NCBI GenBank assembly: GCA_963556145.1
Contig: OY744469.1
Coordinates: forward strand, 4,312,767 to 4,376,766
DNA: 64,000 nucleotides
Source: Hygrocybe punicea
Lineage: Eukaryota; Basidiomycota; Agaricomycetes; Agaricales; Hygrophoraceae
Direction of reading: 5' to 3'
Below the pieces are notes generated by a model. The model made no database searches and was not told the DNA's origin. It was given only the letters and a program-made list of their open reading frames with translations. The number at the start of each line of letters is the position of its first letter. Positions within the stretch are counted from its first letter, which is position 1. A program made the translations under genes and the position numbers. Of the stretch, positions 1-10,239 are shown piece by piece.

Positions 1-465
1 AACATTATCATTGATCACCAGAGAAGGGCCGCAATTTGCACTCGATGTCGAACCATTATGTATCCTGGTCTGACAGGTTCTCCGGAGAACCATAAGAAAG
101 GCTACTGTTCTGATGGCGTTAAACAAGTAATGAAGATGGACCAAGTACCTGAGTGGCTGCAGCCGCAAGGTATTTTCGAGCTTGGGACGACATTCAATCC
201 AATGGTGTTCCTGTCCACCCTCCACAAAGTTTATGAGGTGTTTGTCATACAAGGAGGTGATGGAGGGGACCTCGCAATGGAGTACATGGCATTTGCAAGC
301 CTTCTCCAGAGCCGCATGCTCACCATTCCTGATGGCTGGTGCCTATTCAAGCTTTTTGTCGACCTTGACATGCCCTTCTCAACACTGTCGGAGATACTTG
401 TCGAATATGATGGATCATGCTACTTGCGAATGGACTGTCTCCGTGCCGACCATGCCCCTTCATGA
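1..465 (+). CDS. 3' end of a repeat-associated basidiomycete hypothetical gene (partial)
   Basis: Frame 1 is open from the window edge to a stop at 463-465, so the first exons lie outside the window. The visible 154 codons hold a CxxC-type motif (CTRCRTIMYPG) followed by NHKKGYCSDG, then a conserved-looking segment around the words GIFELGTTFNP, LAMEYMAFASLL and YLRMDC. From memory this pattern resembles the C-terminus of an uncharacterised protein repeated many times in mushroom genomes next to transposons; I cannot assign a biochemical role. Cys and His spacing would fit a small metal-binding module. Neighbouring sequence on the right is repetitive, which fits a transposon passenger. Confidence 0.45.
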   Translation, partial: NIIIDHQRRAAICTRCRTIMYPGLTGSPENHKKGYCSDGVKQVMKMDQVPEWLQPQGIFELGTTFNPMVFLSTLHKVYEVFVIQGGDGGDLAMEYMAFASLLQSRMLTIPDGWCLFKLFVDLDMPFSTLSEILVEYDGSCYLRMDCLRADHAPS

Positions 466-786
466 TGATGGGTCTGGCTGAGTCTTTGTTTTTCATTTGA
501 CACTTTTATTCTACTACACTTGTGGCTGGTTTTCTCTGCCCTGCCTGGTTCTCTCTCGTTCACCTTGTTTCGCTTTTTGGTGATTTTATGGTTAGTTTGT
601 CGAGCATAGTTTTTCTACCTGCAGAAAAAAATGGATGTTTCACATGGTTGTGGGTCTCCTTTCAGTCATCTCGGTCTGCGTTAGGTCCCTTGGTCACCTT
701 GGTCAAGTCTTGGTCTTAAGAAGGTCTTAAGATAACCCTTCTTATGGTGGGGTTGCCCTTCAAACCCAAAGCAAGCCCTGTCTGAT

Positions 787-1318
787 ATGGAGCCTGTGAA
801 CCCTGCTCTTCCTGTTCCAAAGATTATTGACACAGCCAACCCAGCAACCATTGCCCCTCCCATTCCAATTGTTGATGAAGTGGCAAGACAAGAGGTTTCC
901 GAGACAATGGGTTCTCTCAATTTGAACGATCTTCACTCCAATTCAGCAGCTGCCAAACCTCAAGTCATGCCACAAGATCAAGGTTATGCAGGGTGGTCTG
1001 GAGATGGAGAGGGATTCTATGATATGCCACCACTGAGATATGACACCTCTTGTGACAGATATCATTTGCATGCCAGGCCCTATGGAGTAGTTCCCTCCCC
1101 AGCTGGTTACCTGTATGTGGATTCAATGCCCTAACCATTCACACTATCACCCCTATGCCAGCTCACATCCAAATACTCCTGCTCACCTATGTGGGGAATT
1201 TTTACAGGTATCACAAAGGTATCATGGTGAGGGATATCACATTCATGACCACACCCAAGGCTACTGGAACCCGGGTGGCTATCTGTTGGATTACAGAGCC
1301 AATCGGAGGTATTTCTAG
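787..1318 (+). other. Two overlapping ORFs, Pro/His/Tyr-rich, unrecognised
   Basis: An ORF at 787-1134 (115 codons) is followed in another frame by one at 1115-1318 (67 codons). The second reads naturally as a continuation: both are rich in His, Tyr, Pro and Gly (SHYHPYASSHP, GYHIHDHTQGYWNPGGY), which suggests one coding segment split by a frameshift or a missed intron. I recognise no family. The stretch 466-786 before it contains no supported feature. Confidence 0.2.
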
Positions 1319-1330
1319 GTGAATGAATAT

Positions 1331-1466
1331 TCTCAGTTGTCTATGATGGAACAACTGAGTGTTATTGTCTACCTAGGTGAATGAATACTGGGTGGTATGT
1401 TAATGAATGTGTATGGTGATGAATAGTGTGCACTTACTTCTCAGTTGTCTATGATGGAACAACTGA
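1331..1466 (+). repeat. Duplicated imperfect hairpin, CTCAGTTGT...ACAACTGAG
   Basis: A segment at about 1331-1359 recurs at about 1439-1467. Each copy is itself an inverted repeat: CTCAGTTGT, a nine-base loop, then ACAACTGAG. A second word, CTAGGTGAATGAATA, is also present twice (near 1315 and 1374). No gene is visible between 1319 and 1860; these short repeats are all I can support there. Confidence 0.5.
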
Positions 1467-1869
1467 GGAGTAAGGAAATCGTATGAAAAATGTAATGAAT
1501 GAAATATTACATAATTGTCCATATTATCGAGTTTAAAAAATAATTTTACCCAAGTCTAATAGACGAGAGCTTTTCTGCTACACGCAATTTCGCTGTATCC
1601 TGTTCTATGGCATAATTCCCTCATGCAGGCATACCTCCTTTCTGACAAAGCATAACCCTACAAGCTTGCGCGGAGAAACAGGAGTTTGTCTCACCCTCCT
1701 TTGTCTCACCGCATTGGTTCACCCAGGTAGAGTATCCCTCTTTTTCTGTGAGCTGTACTTTGTCATGATCCAAACAGGATTCAGATCAAACATAGTAATA
1801 TGCTGTCACTAGTCACCATCCCTACAGCACACATCACATTACAAGGACCATTCATACTGGAACGCCCCC

Positions 1870-2060
1870 ATCTGCATATGGAGTAGAAAGGAATATCCTC
1901 ATCTGCATATAGGACACACAGGAAATCCTTATCTGCACATAGGACACACATGAAACCCTTATCTATACAAGGGACATGCAAGGAAACCCTTATCTACAGA
2001 AGGGACATGCAAGAAAACCCTTATCTATGCAGAGGAAATGAAGGAATACCCTTATCTTAA
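1870..2060 (+). repeat. Tandem repeat, about 36-bp unit, about 5 copies
   Basis: Units built on CCCTTATCT(A/G)..., GGGACA(C/T)GCA and AGGAAACCC follow one another with about 36-bp spacing and moderate divergence. The array also gives a misleading Cys-rich ORF on the minus strand (1781-1981), which I do not regard as a gene. The array leads into the LTR-like region to its right. Confidence 0.6.
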
Positions 2061-3487
2061 CTGATAAGGCCCCCAAAACATCTTATCAGAGGCCAAAGAA
2101 GCACAAGAAGCACAGCCACATCCTTATCTCCAATCATAGAGATAACACATGCCACCCATCATTCCCTGATCAAGAAGCACATCACATTTCATATCAATTG
2201 ATCAAATACAGCCCAGCCCTGATCTTATCTTTTTCTTAACTGATAAGGATACACACATGGCATGGCATCAATTGATCAAGAAGCACAGCCTCAGGAAGAT
2301 GATTCTAGAAGCATAGCCTGGCACAGCCCTTGCCTCTGATTCACACACCCAAGATTAGACCAGCAGCATGACTCACTCCCATCAAATGTGACTCATTGGT
2401 CTATCCATGACAAATTATGACCCTTATGACATATTCATGACCCCCCATGACTCATTATGACCACCTATGACTAATTTTGACCATTTCTGACTCATTATGC
2501 CCCCTCCTTTGATTATAATACATATGTGACTCATTAATTGACTCTGTATGAGTCACAAACCCATGCCTTCCTTTCTTATGATTCCTTATGAGTCATAACC
2601 CCCCATGCCTTTCATCATTATGACTCCTTGTGAGTCATAAACCTATGCCTCTCCTCTATATGACTCCCTATGAGTCATATCCTATGCTCTCCATTTCATA
2701 TACCATTCTATGACTCAGTATGACTCCTGCTGTAGAATAGGTATATATAGAGCCCAGTTTCTGCTGGAGATGGCTCAGTCACCTAATCTGTCCCTCTCCC
2801 AGATTCTGATTCACCCCATCTGTATTTGTTTGTATTACCTACTTTGGTAGTAGCTATTACTTCAAATACCAATTGCAGTTCAAGTCTTCATTCATTTGTT
2901 TAAGGATATCAATCTCAGATATATTGATACTCCCTTATTACTTGTTTGATATATATTCTTTGTGTTCTGTCACGTAGTACAGTCACATTCATTTTCTTTC
3001 AAGTTCTATTGGTCATCACCAAAGATATCCCAGTACTTTATTCTGCACTAGTAGCCAATGTGCATTTGAAGCTTCGGAATAAAGTCCGATATCTTGATTA
3101 TCAATCCTACTTGCCTATTGTTCAGTTCATTCATTCTGTACATAGTATTTTTGTCACACCTCCTTTTTGTTTGACATCTACTGTTACATCGCCCATCGCC
3201 CATCGTCTATCACCCATCGCCCATCATCTATTGCTCATCTCTATTGTACCTCTGCTCATTGTATACTTGCTACTTGTATACTTGACTGTTGTACACTCGT
3301 TCATCTTACACTGCTCATACTTGCTTGAGTTATTATCCGCTTATACTCTTGCATACCTCTTGTCACTTAAAGTCTTTACCTTCAGTAGGGAAGACCTCAC
3401 TGTTCACTCATCCTCTATAAGTCATACATCTGACTTATATTATTGTCAAGTATTTGTTGTATCCCTCAAAGCTAACCTTTGATAGGA
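2060..3487 (+). mobile_element. LTR-like region with reiterated U3 and TATA box (probable solo LTR)
   Basis: A run of degenerate TGACTCATTATGACC-type words (about 2375-2735) is followed by a TATA-like GGTATATATAGAGCCC at 2737-2752 and then by a segment (about 3020-3110) with ACTAGTAGCCAATGTGC and TTTGAAGCTTCGG. The same downstream words occur in inverted orientation at about 39185-39245, again next to a TATA-like GGGCCC and reiterated U3-like words, so these are two related dispersed repeats. The order of reiterated upstream words, TATA box and conserved leader is what an LTR promoter looks like. I could not find a clear start, target duplication or internal genes, so the left boundary is a guess. 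Confidence 0.4.
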
Positions 3488-3669
3488 TTCACATCACAAC
3501 CCAACCACCCAACAGGAATACCCAAGAGTTATTATAGAGCTAAATCCTTGTTCCTAAAGGACAACAAGGTAATTTCCTGATCAACGACACACTCCAGAAA
3601 CCCTTGGTGTGGATTTGTTCAAACACTTCCCACGCAAAACAACTTACCACTTTGGCTCACCAGGAGTAG

Positions 3670-4605
3670 AGGATTATTTTTTATTCTCTTTTCCATGAGA
3701 GGTCTGTTGCCCTCGGCCTTACTATCGACAAATCAACGCGTTCAACTTACAATTCCACTCTGAATTCTTATCTTACTTTCTGCAAATCCCACTCCTTCCC
3801 TATTGACCCCACCCCTGATACTCTTAGTTTCTTTGTCGTTTTCATGTGTTCCCACATCAGGCCTTCTTCTGTCGACAGCTACTTATCGGGTATCGTCAAT
3901 CAGTTGGAGGACCATTTCCCTGATACTCGCAAGCACCGCAACAGCCAAATCATTTCTTGTACACTTGCTGGATGCAAACACCGTTTTGGTTCCCCAACCA
4001 CACGCAAAGACCCCCTCTCTCGCTCAGACCTCTGCATCGCAACTGCGAGCATCCACGATGACCGACTTTTCGTTGCACAGCTCCTCACCGGATTCTTTGC
4101 ACTCCTGCGCCTTGGCGAACTGACCTATCCTGATCATTGCTGTTTGGACGATCCTCGCAAACTCTCACTGCGCCACACCGTTTCTTTCACACACCTTGAT
4201 TACAGTTACACACTGCCTACACACAAAGCTGACTCCTTCTTTCAGGGCAACATTGTCCGCGTCCAGCGTCTCCCCAATCCTGATGACCCTTATCGTTTTT
4301 TCTTTGCCTACGTTGTGTCCCGTGATCGCCTTTTCCCCTTCCACTCACCACTCTGGCTAAAGGCCGATGGTACTGTCCCCCGCCATTCTTGGTTTATCAA
4401 ACGCATGCGAAATATTTATCCTATCTCCCTTGCTGGCCAGTCTATGCATGCCGGAGGGGCCACTTCTCTCGCTATCTCAGGCGTGGCACCTCACATCATT
4501 CAGGCCGCTGGCTGCTGGTCATCTACAGCTTTTCAGATCTACATCCATAAAAACCCTTTCGTATTGCAGGCGCTTATACATGGCAGACCCACGCATTCCG
4601 CATGA
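3670..4605 (+). pseudogene. Tyrosine recombinase-like protein (basidiomycete transposon family), catalytic Arg replaced
   Basis: The frame is open from 3670 (after an in-frame TAG at 3667) to the stop at 4605, 311 codons, longer than the ATG-started part at 3844. The N-terminal part has the alpha-helical core-binding layout (STYNSTLNSYLTFC, then SVDSYLSGIVNQLE), and the C-terminal part has LLRLGEL, then SMHAGGATSLAISG and IQAAGCWSSTAFQIYIH, matching box II and the catalytic Tyr region of tyrosine recombinases. Family members, as I recall them, have Arg in the GGAT box; here the codon at 4447-4449 is CAT (His). CGT/CGC to CAT/CAC is a one-step G-to-A change at a CpG. No initiator ATG precedes the N-terminal domain, so either an upstream exon is missing or the copy is truncated. 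I judge it inactive; the family identification is firm, the inactivation is inference. Confidence 0.75.
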
Positions 4606-5054
4606 TTTTTCTTTGGTTCTATCTTTCTTGGACATTCTGTGCCTCCCTCTGATCTTTCCCCTCTCATTCCATTGCCCCAATATTGAACCCATCTTTTTAC
4701 ATAGACCTTTACCAATTGTACGGCACAAATGTACTCCAAAATATCTACCTTATGGACTTGTTCTCTCCTGGCTTCAAGCCAGAAGAACAAGCTCCGATTT
4801 TTTGCTATCCCTCATGCTCCACTTAAGCAGAGTCGATTAGCCACGAAGTTGAATCCTTCCAAACAAGTTCATGTCCCAGCTGGCTAATTGACATGTGCAA
4901 CTTGAGCAGAGTCAATTAGGGATGGGATAAGCCGATGTGTAGATTGTTAGTTCAACACTATCTTGGTGGCTATCCTCCCAGAATTCACCAAGCCTACCAA
5001 GATGAGGACCATCATGGAGACTTGCCTCTAATGGCCAACCAGCAGCACCCTGAT

Positions 5055-5165
5055 GCATACCACCCAGTTGCACAGCTGCCAAATATGATGCCACGAGCCT
5101 CCCCTCTGCCATGAACCTCTCCCCTGCCACAAACTTCCCTCCTGCTGCGAACCCCCCCCCCTGCC
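5055..5165 (+). repeat. Degenerate minisatellite, CCCCTCTGCCACGAAC-like unit
   Basis: Four to five diverged units of roughly 22 bp, each containing CTGCCA(C/T)(G/A)AAC followed by a C-rich run, end in a C9 tract. Apart from this, 4606-5512 holds no supported gene; it is the region downstream of the recombinase and of the DHODH stop codon. Confidence 0.5.
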
Positions 5166-5512
5166 ACATCCTACTGGGACTTATTAATTATATATTGATG
5201 ATTGCCAAATTGGGAAGACCACTGTTAGCTTGATCATTTTTGTATCTACATTTTTCCTTTGCACTTTCCTGATATTCTGTTCCCACAGAGTTGCAGGAAT
5301 AGACCATGCCAAGGTTTCTGTGGTGTTAGATTTTTTGAAAATGATCTGTAGAAAATGCGTATTGTAAAATACACCCGCATTTGTCACGTATCACATCGTC
5401 TACCTTACATGTACTCAATGCTCTATTAGTATTTCGCAACACGAACCATCTGCGCTTCTCTCCGAGATCGTCCAGCAAATCCCTCCAGCGCCTCCGATAT
5501 TAACTGTCCTAT

Positions 5513-7180
5513 CTAACTTTCCGTTGATCGCATCGCATTCTCGACTACCTCACGCCATGATGTCCCTTCCTTCTCAAGGGCTTCTACAAGTTGATCCTTG
5601 ATCCGTCTGCAAGTACCCACCCCATCGTAGCCGAAAGCTGTGTACACCTGCACTAACGACGCCCCTGCCTTTGCATATTCCAGGGCGTCGGCTCCCGTAG
5701 ATACACCCCCGCAGCCGATAAGAGGAATCGAGGCGGGTAGGTGTGGACGGAGGATCCGGAGGGTGGCCAGCGACAAAGGCTTGAGGGGTACACCGGAGAG
5801 ACCGCCCGGTGCGACTTTATTGGCTATAGAACTAATTCAGTTTCCTGCATCAACGAGCAGTTCCACGCCGAGCTTACGATCCGTCAAATTCGAAGGCCGC
5901 TGGGTGGTCGTATTGCTGACAATTACACCATCGATATGGTTCTTTTTGATGACATGCGCAATGTCCAAAAGTTGGGATTCATCGAGGTCAGGAGCGATTT
6001 TCAGCACGAGTTTGGGTTTCCGGGAAACAATGTTGACAGGTGCTAGTTCATCCCTAGCCTTGACGACTCCAGCCAGTAATTCTTCGAGCATCTTTCGATT
6101 TTGAAGCCCTCTGTGAAATTCAGACGATATAAGTGGAGCACGATCTTGTAATGCCTGTGAACCTACCGTAGTCCAGGCGTGTTGGGGCTAGAGACATTTA
6201 CCACTAATACATCAGCATACGGACCAAATGCACGCACTCCGGTCACAAAATCGTCGATGGAATCCACGGGAGATTCTTTGTTTTTGCCTAGGTTCACTGC
6301 GAGAAGAGCACTCTCACGGAAGGCTGCAGTTGTTGTGTTGGTTTCCGGGAAGAAGGAAGGAATGCGGGCGCGTAACCGTGCTGAAACAGACGCGTGCCCT
6401 TGTGAAGGGAATCCATAACAGTTGATCAGAGCGGAGTCGGCTGGTAAGTGGAAAACTCGAGGTCGAGGGTTTCCTGGCTACATATTTGATATCAGCTTGG
6501 GTTTAGAACATATGAAACATGAAAAAAATGATACAGTTCGGTATAGACGGGTTTCAAAGCACATATTAACTCCGGCTTTGAATCCGGCCACGCTCAGAGG
6601 ACGTACCTGTGGTTTTGGTGTCACACTCCCGATCTCCACCCAGCTGAAGCCAAGATTAAACAGGCCTATAAACGCATTTTGAAGGCTTGTCATTCCAAAG
6701 TTTATGTCAACCCACCATCTATCGCTTCTCCATCCTTGTCAAAGCCTGCGGCTACGCCAACAGGGTTAGATAATTCCTGGCTCCAAAGCTGGAAATCATT
6801 CAGTCAAAAAGGTAGGTCAAAGTCCAATCTTGTCACACTTGAAATTTGAGCCTCCCATCGTCGGGTAAGTGATCGCGGGGACCAAAACCGCTTCTCAGCA
6901 CTTTGAGGGCGAACTTGTGGCTGGTTTCCGCGTCCAGAGCATGACGCAGGAGTGGCGTCAAGAAGTATCGATGAATAGCCGAACGAGCATCGAAGTAATA
7001 TACGGCAAACAGACCCACGGAAACCACAACTGCAGAGGTGTAAAGACCAGTTAGTAGGGGTAATCTTGGAGCGGTCGTTTTGCGGGTGAAGAAGTTGCGC
7101 CTGGGCTTAACTGGATCCAGCAGTCTACGGCGAACGTTGAGGAGAGACGTTAAGGCAGTGGTTGGGCGTAGAATAACCAT
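5513..7180 (-). CDS. DHODH: Dihydroorotate dehydrogenase, class 2, mitochondrial
   Basis: This is the fourth step of pyrimidine synthesis: oxidation of dihydroorotate to orotate with FMN, electrons going to ubiquinone at the mitochondrial inner membrane. Six exons on the minus strand join in frame: 6839-7180, 6716-6788, 6607-6665, 6167-6477, 5878-6110, 5513-5823, giving 442 aa, the usual size. Residues 1-40 are Arg/Ser-rich like a mitochondrial presequence; about 45-63 ([19 protein letters not shown]) is the membrane anchor of class 2 enzymes. The FMN/orotate motifs follow: [15 protein letters not shown] (about 122-136), [21 protein letters not shown] (about 252-262, carrying the class 2 catalytic Ser), [23 protein letters not shown] and YTAFGYDG. 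All introns are 49-67 nt or slightly longer with GT-AG ends. No frameshift or stop is seen. A 6.5-kb transposon ends only about 50 bp upstream of the ATG, so the promoter must have been displaced or replaced. Confidence 0.97.
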
Positions 7181-7701
7181 CCCGCTAAGTTGAATTCAGG
7201 CCCACGTCATGTGACACTGAAACACTTAACTCATCCATCCCAGTGAAAATCGACATGAACCAGAGTGAACCAGGCCGAGTCTGGCCGAGTACATCAGCGT
7301 AACTCGGATGAATAAGATATTTTGACGATACACTCGATCCAGGTATTGTCCGAGTGAAGCTGACCGAATTGCAATGATATATTAGATCTTTATTCAGTCA
7401 GAATAGATTTTCTATTTCTCTTATTGTTCTCGCGTTTTCTGATATAAACGAATCCCATTGATTTGCTCTGGATATGGTACAAGTTTCTCGATTTCCCTCG
7501 ATCTCGCTCGATCCCCTCGATTCCCCTCATCTCCCCATCCCCCTCCCTTGTTCCTGCCATTACTAGGGTCGTACAAGTCCAGTGCGTTGAATGATACAAA
7601 TGAAAGTCGTCTAGACAGAGTCTGATCAGAGTTGTTGGTGCTAGAAGGTCAGAGAACTCACCAAACGGCCATACATAGAGTCGAACTTGAAGTTGAGCGC
7701 A

Positions 7702-10068
7702 TCAAGACTTTGCGGATTTCTGCATAAACCCAACCGTCAGAAACCAGATAGGCAGAGCGGAAATGCGACGTACAGCTTGCTTTTCCATCTCCTGGAATTT
7801 CTAAGCGTTGGGTTTGTGTCGTCAGGTGAAGACATGCAAGGTTTGGCAAGGCGACGTACCTTTTTGTCAATGCCAGTCAAGCTATCCCAATAGGTCTTGA
7901 ATTCTCCCTGCGATCCCCCCGGGTTTGCTGAACACCATTCACGAATGCACAAGTTCCTGGACGACGTTAAGGCTGCATGAAACATTGCACTAGTGGACAC
8001 ACACCTTGCTGTGGGTTTGTGACCAGGCACAATCGGCTTGTCTTGAGCAGACATTTTCTTCTTCTTTCCAGGTGCCGGCTTTTCTGGGTTGGTTGTGGCA
8101 GATGCCTGGAGTGCAGGGGCTGCGGGTATGCGAATTTTCAGCATGCGTGGTAGTGGACACGGCTCGTGGGGAGTTGTTTCATCTGCTAGATGGGGATATC
8201 ACATCTGTAATTTGATGGTTGCAATCACGCACCTGCTGTATTATCCGACATCGTAATTGGTAATGATGAGACCATGGGGACCATGGGGTCAATTGCTAAT
8301 GCAGGAGCCACTGCGTCGATCCCTAAAAAAGGTGGGGTCGTTGGAGTTGTGGCCAGAGAAGATTCGTTCAAGGTCATTGTGGCTGAGGTCAACGAAGGCG
8401 ACGACTCAGTGGCAGCATTTTCAATACCGGTAGATCCGGGTAGTGCAGAACCCATCGATGCGGGGGAAGGAGCTGTTTCTTTTGCAGCAGATTCGAGTAG
8501 CACAGAGGAGCCGGAAGGAGCTGTTTCAATTGGGCTCAGCAGTAGAGGACTTTCCATAGGACTCGGAGTTGCCACAATAATCGCCGTCGGTGCAACATCT
8601 TCACTCGCAGTAGCCAGAGCTGTCCCCACAGAGGAACCTTGAATGTCTGCATCATTACTCCGGATGACTGGGACTGGGCAGGGTCTTGCAGGAACAGTGG
8701 TATTGACCGACTTTTCAGTGTTCTCCATATGTGTGACTTGAATATTTGAACTACAAGATGGCGTCAGGAAGGGAAAATGAACAAATGAGGGTACTGACAG
8801 AGGATTGACGAGCTGGAAGTTTTGTTAATTGTAAGCGCAATCCAGGAAGATATAGCATTGAGACGACACACCTGCACCATCTTTTTCTCCCGAGTTGCGG
8901 TCATGTCGTTGCGCTTTTGTTTCTTTGGTTGATGCAACGTCTTGAGCGGTAGTTTGCGTTTCTTTGAGGTATTGCCATTGGAGTCATTGTTGTCCAATTC
9001 ATCGTCGGAGCTGGATCCCACTTCTAGTATTTCGTTCTCCTTGTTCCCATTGAAAGTCCTGTTGGCTTGCTGACTCGTGCGCCATGCTGGATAGTAGTCG
9101 ATTGCGACTTGATCAGCTTTCCACCCATTTTCACAGAGCCGGAACTCCTCGAAGCGCTGCCCCATCTCGGAATGGTAGTGGTCACTAACTGTAAGGTTTT
9201 TGTTAGACATCCACTTCATCGGTGCCAAACCTGCATCTGATAGTTGTGCCCAGATTGACCGAGCAGTGGCTCGCACCGCAGAGGCACGATGACCATCAAT
9301 AGGTGTGCCCTCTTGATCTACAACATACAGCATTTGTACGTTGACTCCTTCAGCTGCACGTGTTCGACCACGGGCACCTTTCTTGCCAACTAATGATGTC
9401 CCTTTGACACTATCTTGGTGTTCTGTCCATGCAGATTTGTGCCAAAACATTGTTTGGAGCTCTTCTATCGAGAAATCCGATGATTTCGGCCAAGTGCCAG
9501 TGGTTGACGACAATTGTGCTGAGACAGAAAGAAATGGAGATGTCGAAGTCTTAAGAGGATTTGCACCGACTACCGAAGGGATGGACTGTGCTAACACAGT
9601 ATATGCATTCCTGTTGGTCCACACCGCAAGTAAGCAAATTACAATGTCCAGATCATAGCGTTACACACTTGTATGAGTCCCTCTCAATAGCCATGCCATT
9701 TTTCTCCATCTTCGTGCACTCAAGTTCGTCTTGCAATTGTGTGTAGTGTTTGTAAAGCTTGATATATGCAACATTTTTGAGTTCCATCAACATTGCATGA
9801 TTTGCGTTTGAGATGGCATGTGCATGTGAGTAAGAGTCACTGGCATCGTTGGCCTGTTTTGACTGACAATAAGTACTTTAGAAATGAGAACAAGGCAACT
9901 CACCTGTGTAAAGCGGTTGAAGGGACTTCCAAGAGACAAAGGAGGCGAGAAAGACGGAAAAGAGGAGAAATCTGGCGATCCGGATTCGTTACGGAACAGC
10001 AGAGAGGGGTCTTTGGGAGGGTCTTGGATGAAGGGTGTCGACGACATGGTGGTATAAGATGAAGTCAT
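7702..10068 (-). CDS. Accessory protein of the Tnp2-like element, about 697 aa, function unknown
   Basis: Six exons join in frame with GT-AG introns: 9904-10068, 9669-9862, 8872-9610, 8233-8812, 7860-8185, 7702-7791. The stop is TGA at 7702-7704; a further 54-nt in-frame intron may exist in the last exon. The N-terminus is Ser/Pro-rich, followed by a helical segment (LMELKNVAYIKLYKHYTQLQ). Exon 3 carries what looks like the conserved core: LYVVDQEGTPIDGHRASAVR, then SDHYHSEMGQRFEEFRLCEN and GWKADQVAIDYYPAW. A basic stretch (KKRKLPLKTLHQPKKQKRN) could be a nuclear localisation signal. Exon 4 is a low-complexity Ala/Thr/Ser/Pro linker of about 190 aa. I recognise the core as one repeated in mushroom genomes but know no function; by position it is comparable to the second, DNA-binding protein of En/Spm elements. 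Unlike the transposase next to it, it shows no inactivating change. Confidence 0.7.
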
Positions 10069-10111
10069 TGCTGTAGGCAGATCGAATTACATCGCTTCTA
10101 ATTAGAGTGAC

Positions 10112-10231
10112 GTCGATCACATTACAATCAACATTGTCGATCACATTACAATCAACATTGTCAATCACATTACAATCAACATTGTCAATCACATTACAAT
10201 CAACATTGTCGATCACATTACAATCAGCCCT
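10112..10231 (+). repeat. 24-bp tandem repeat, 5 copies, between the two transposon genes
   Basis: The unit GTCGATCACATTACAATCAAC(ATT) is repeated five times with only G/A differences at one position. It fills the gap between the accessory gene start (10068, minus) and the transposase stop (10240, minus), so it lies in the accessory gene's upstream region and could hold repeated protein-binding sites. The unit is a multiple of three and therefore makes repeated ORFs on both strands that are not genes. Confidence 0.8.
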
Positions 10232-10239
10232 ATCTACCT

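Noticed and set aside
1781..1981. Cys-rich small secreted protein on the minus strand
   Set aside because: The apparent Cys pattern comes from the 36-bp tandem repeat.
7737..7791. Seventh intron at the end of the transposon accessory gene
   Set aside because: A GTACGT...TGCAG pair of 54 nt exists and leaves the frame unchanged either way; nothing in the sequence decides, so the shorter model was kept.
10112..10231. CRISPR-like array
   Set aside because: Head-to-tail 24-bp units without spacers in a eukaryotic transposon; a minisatellite.
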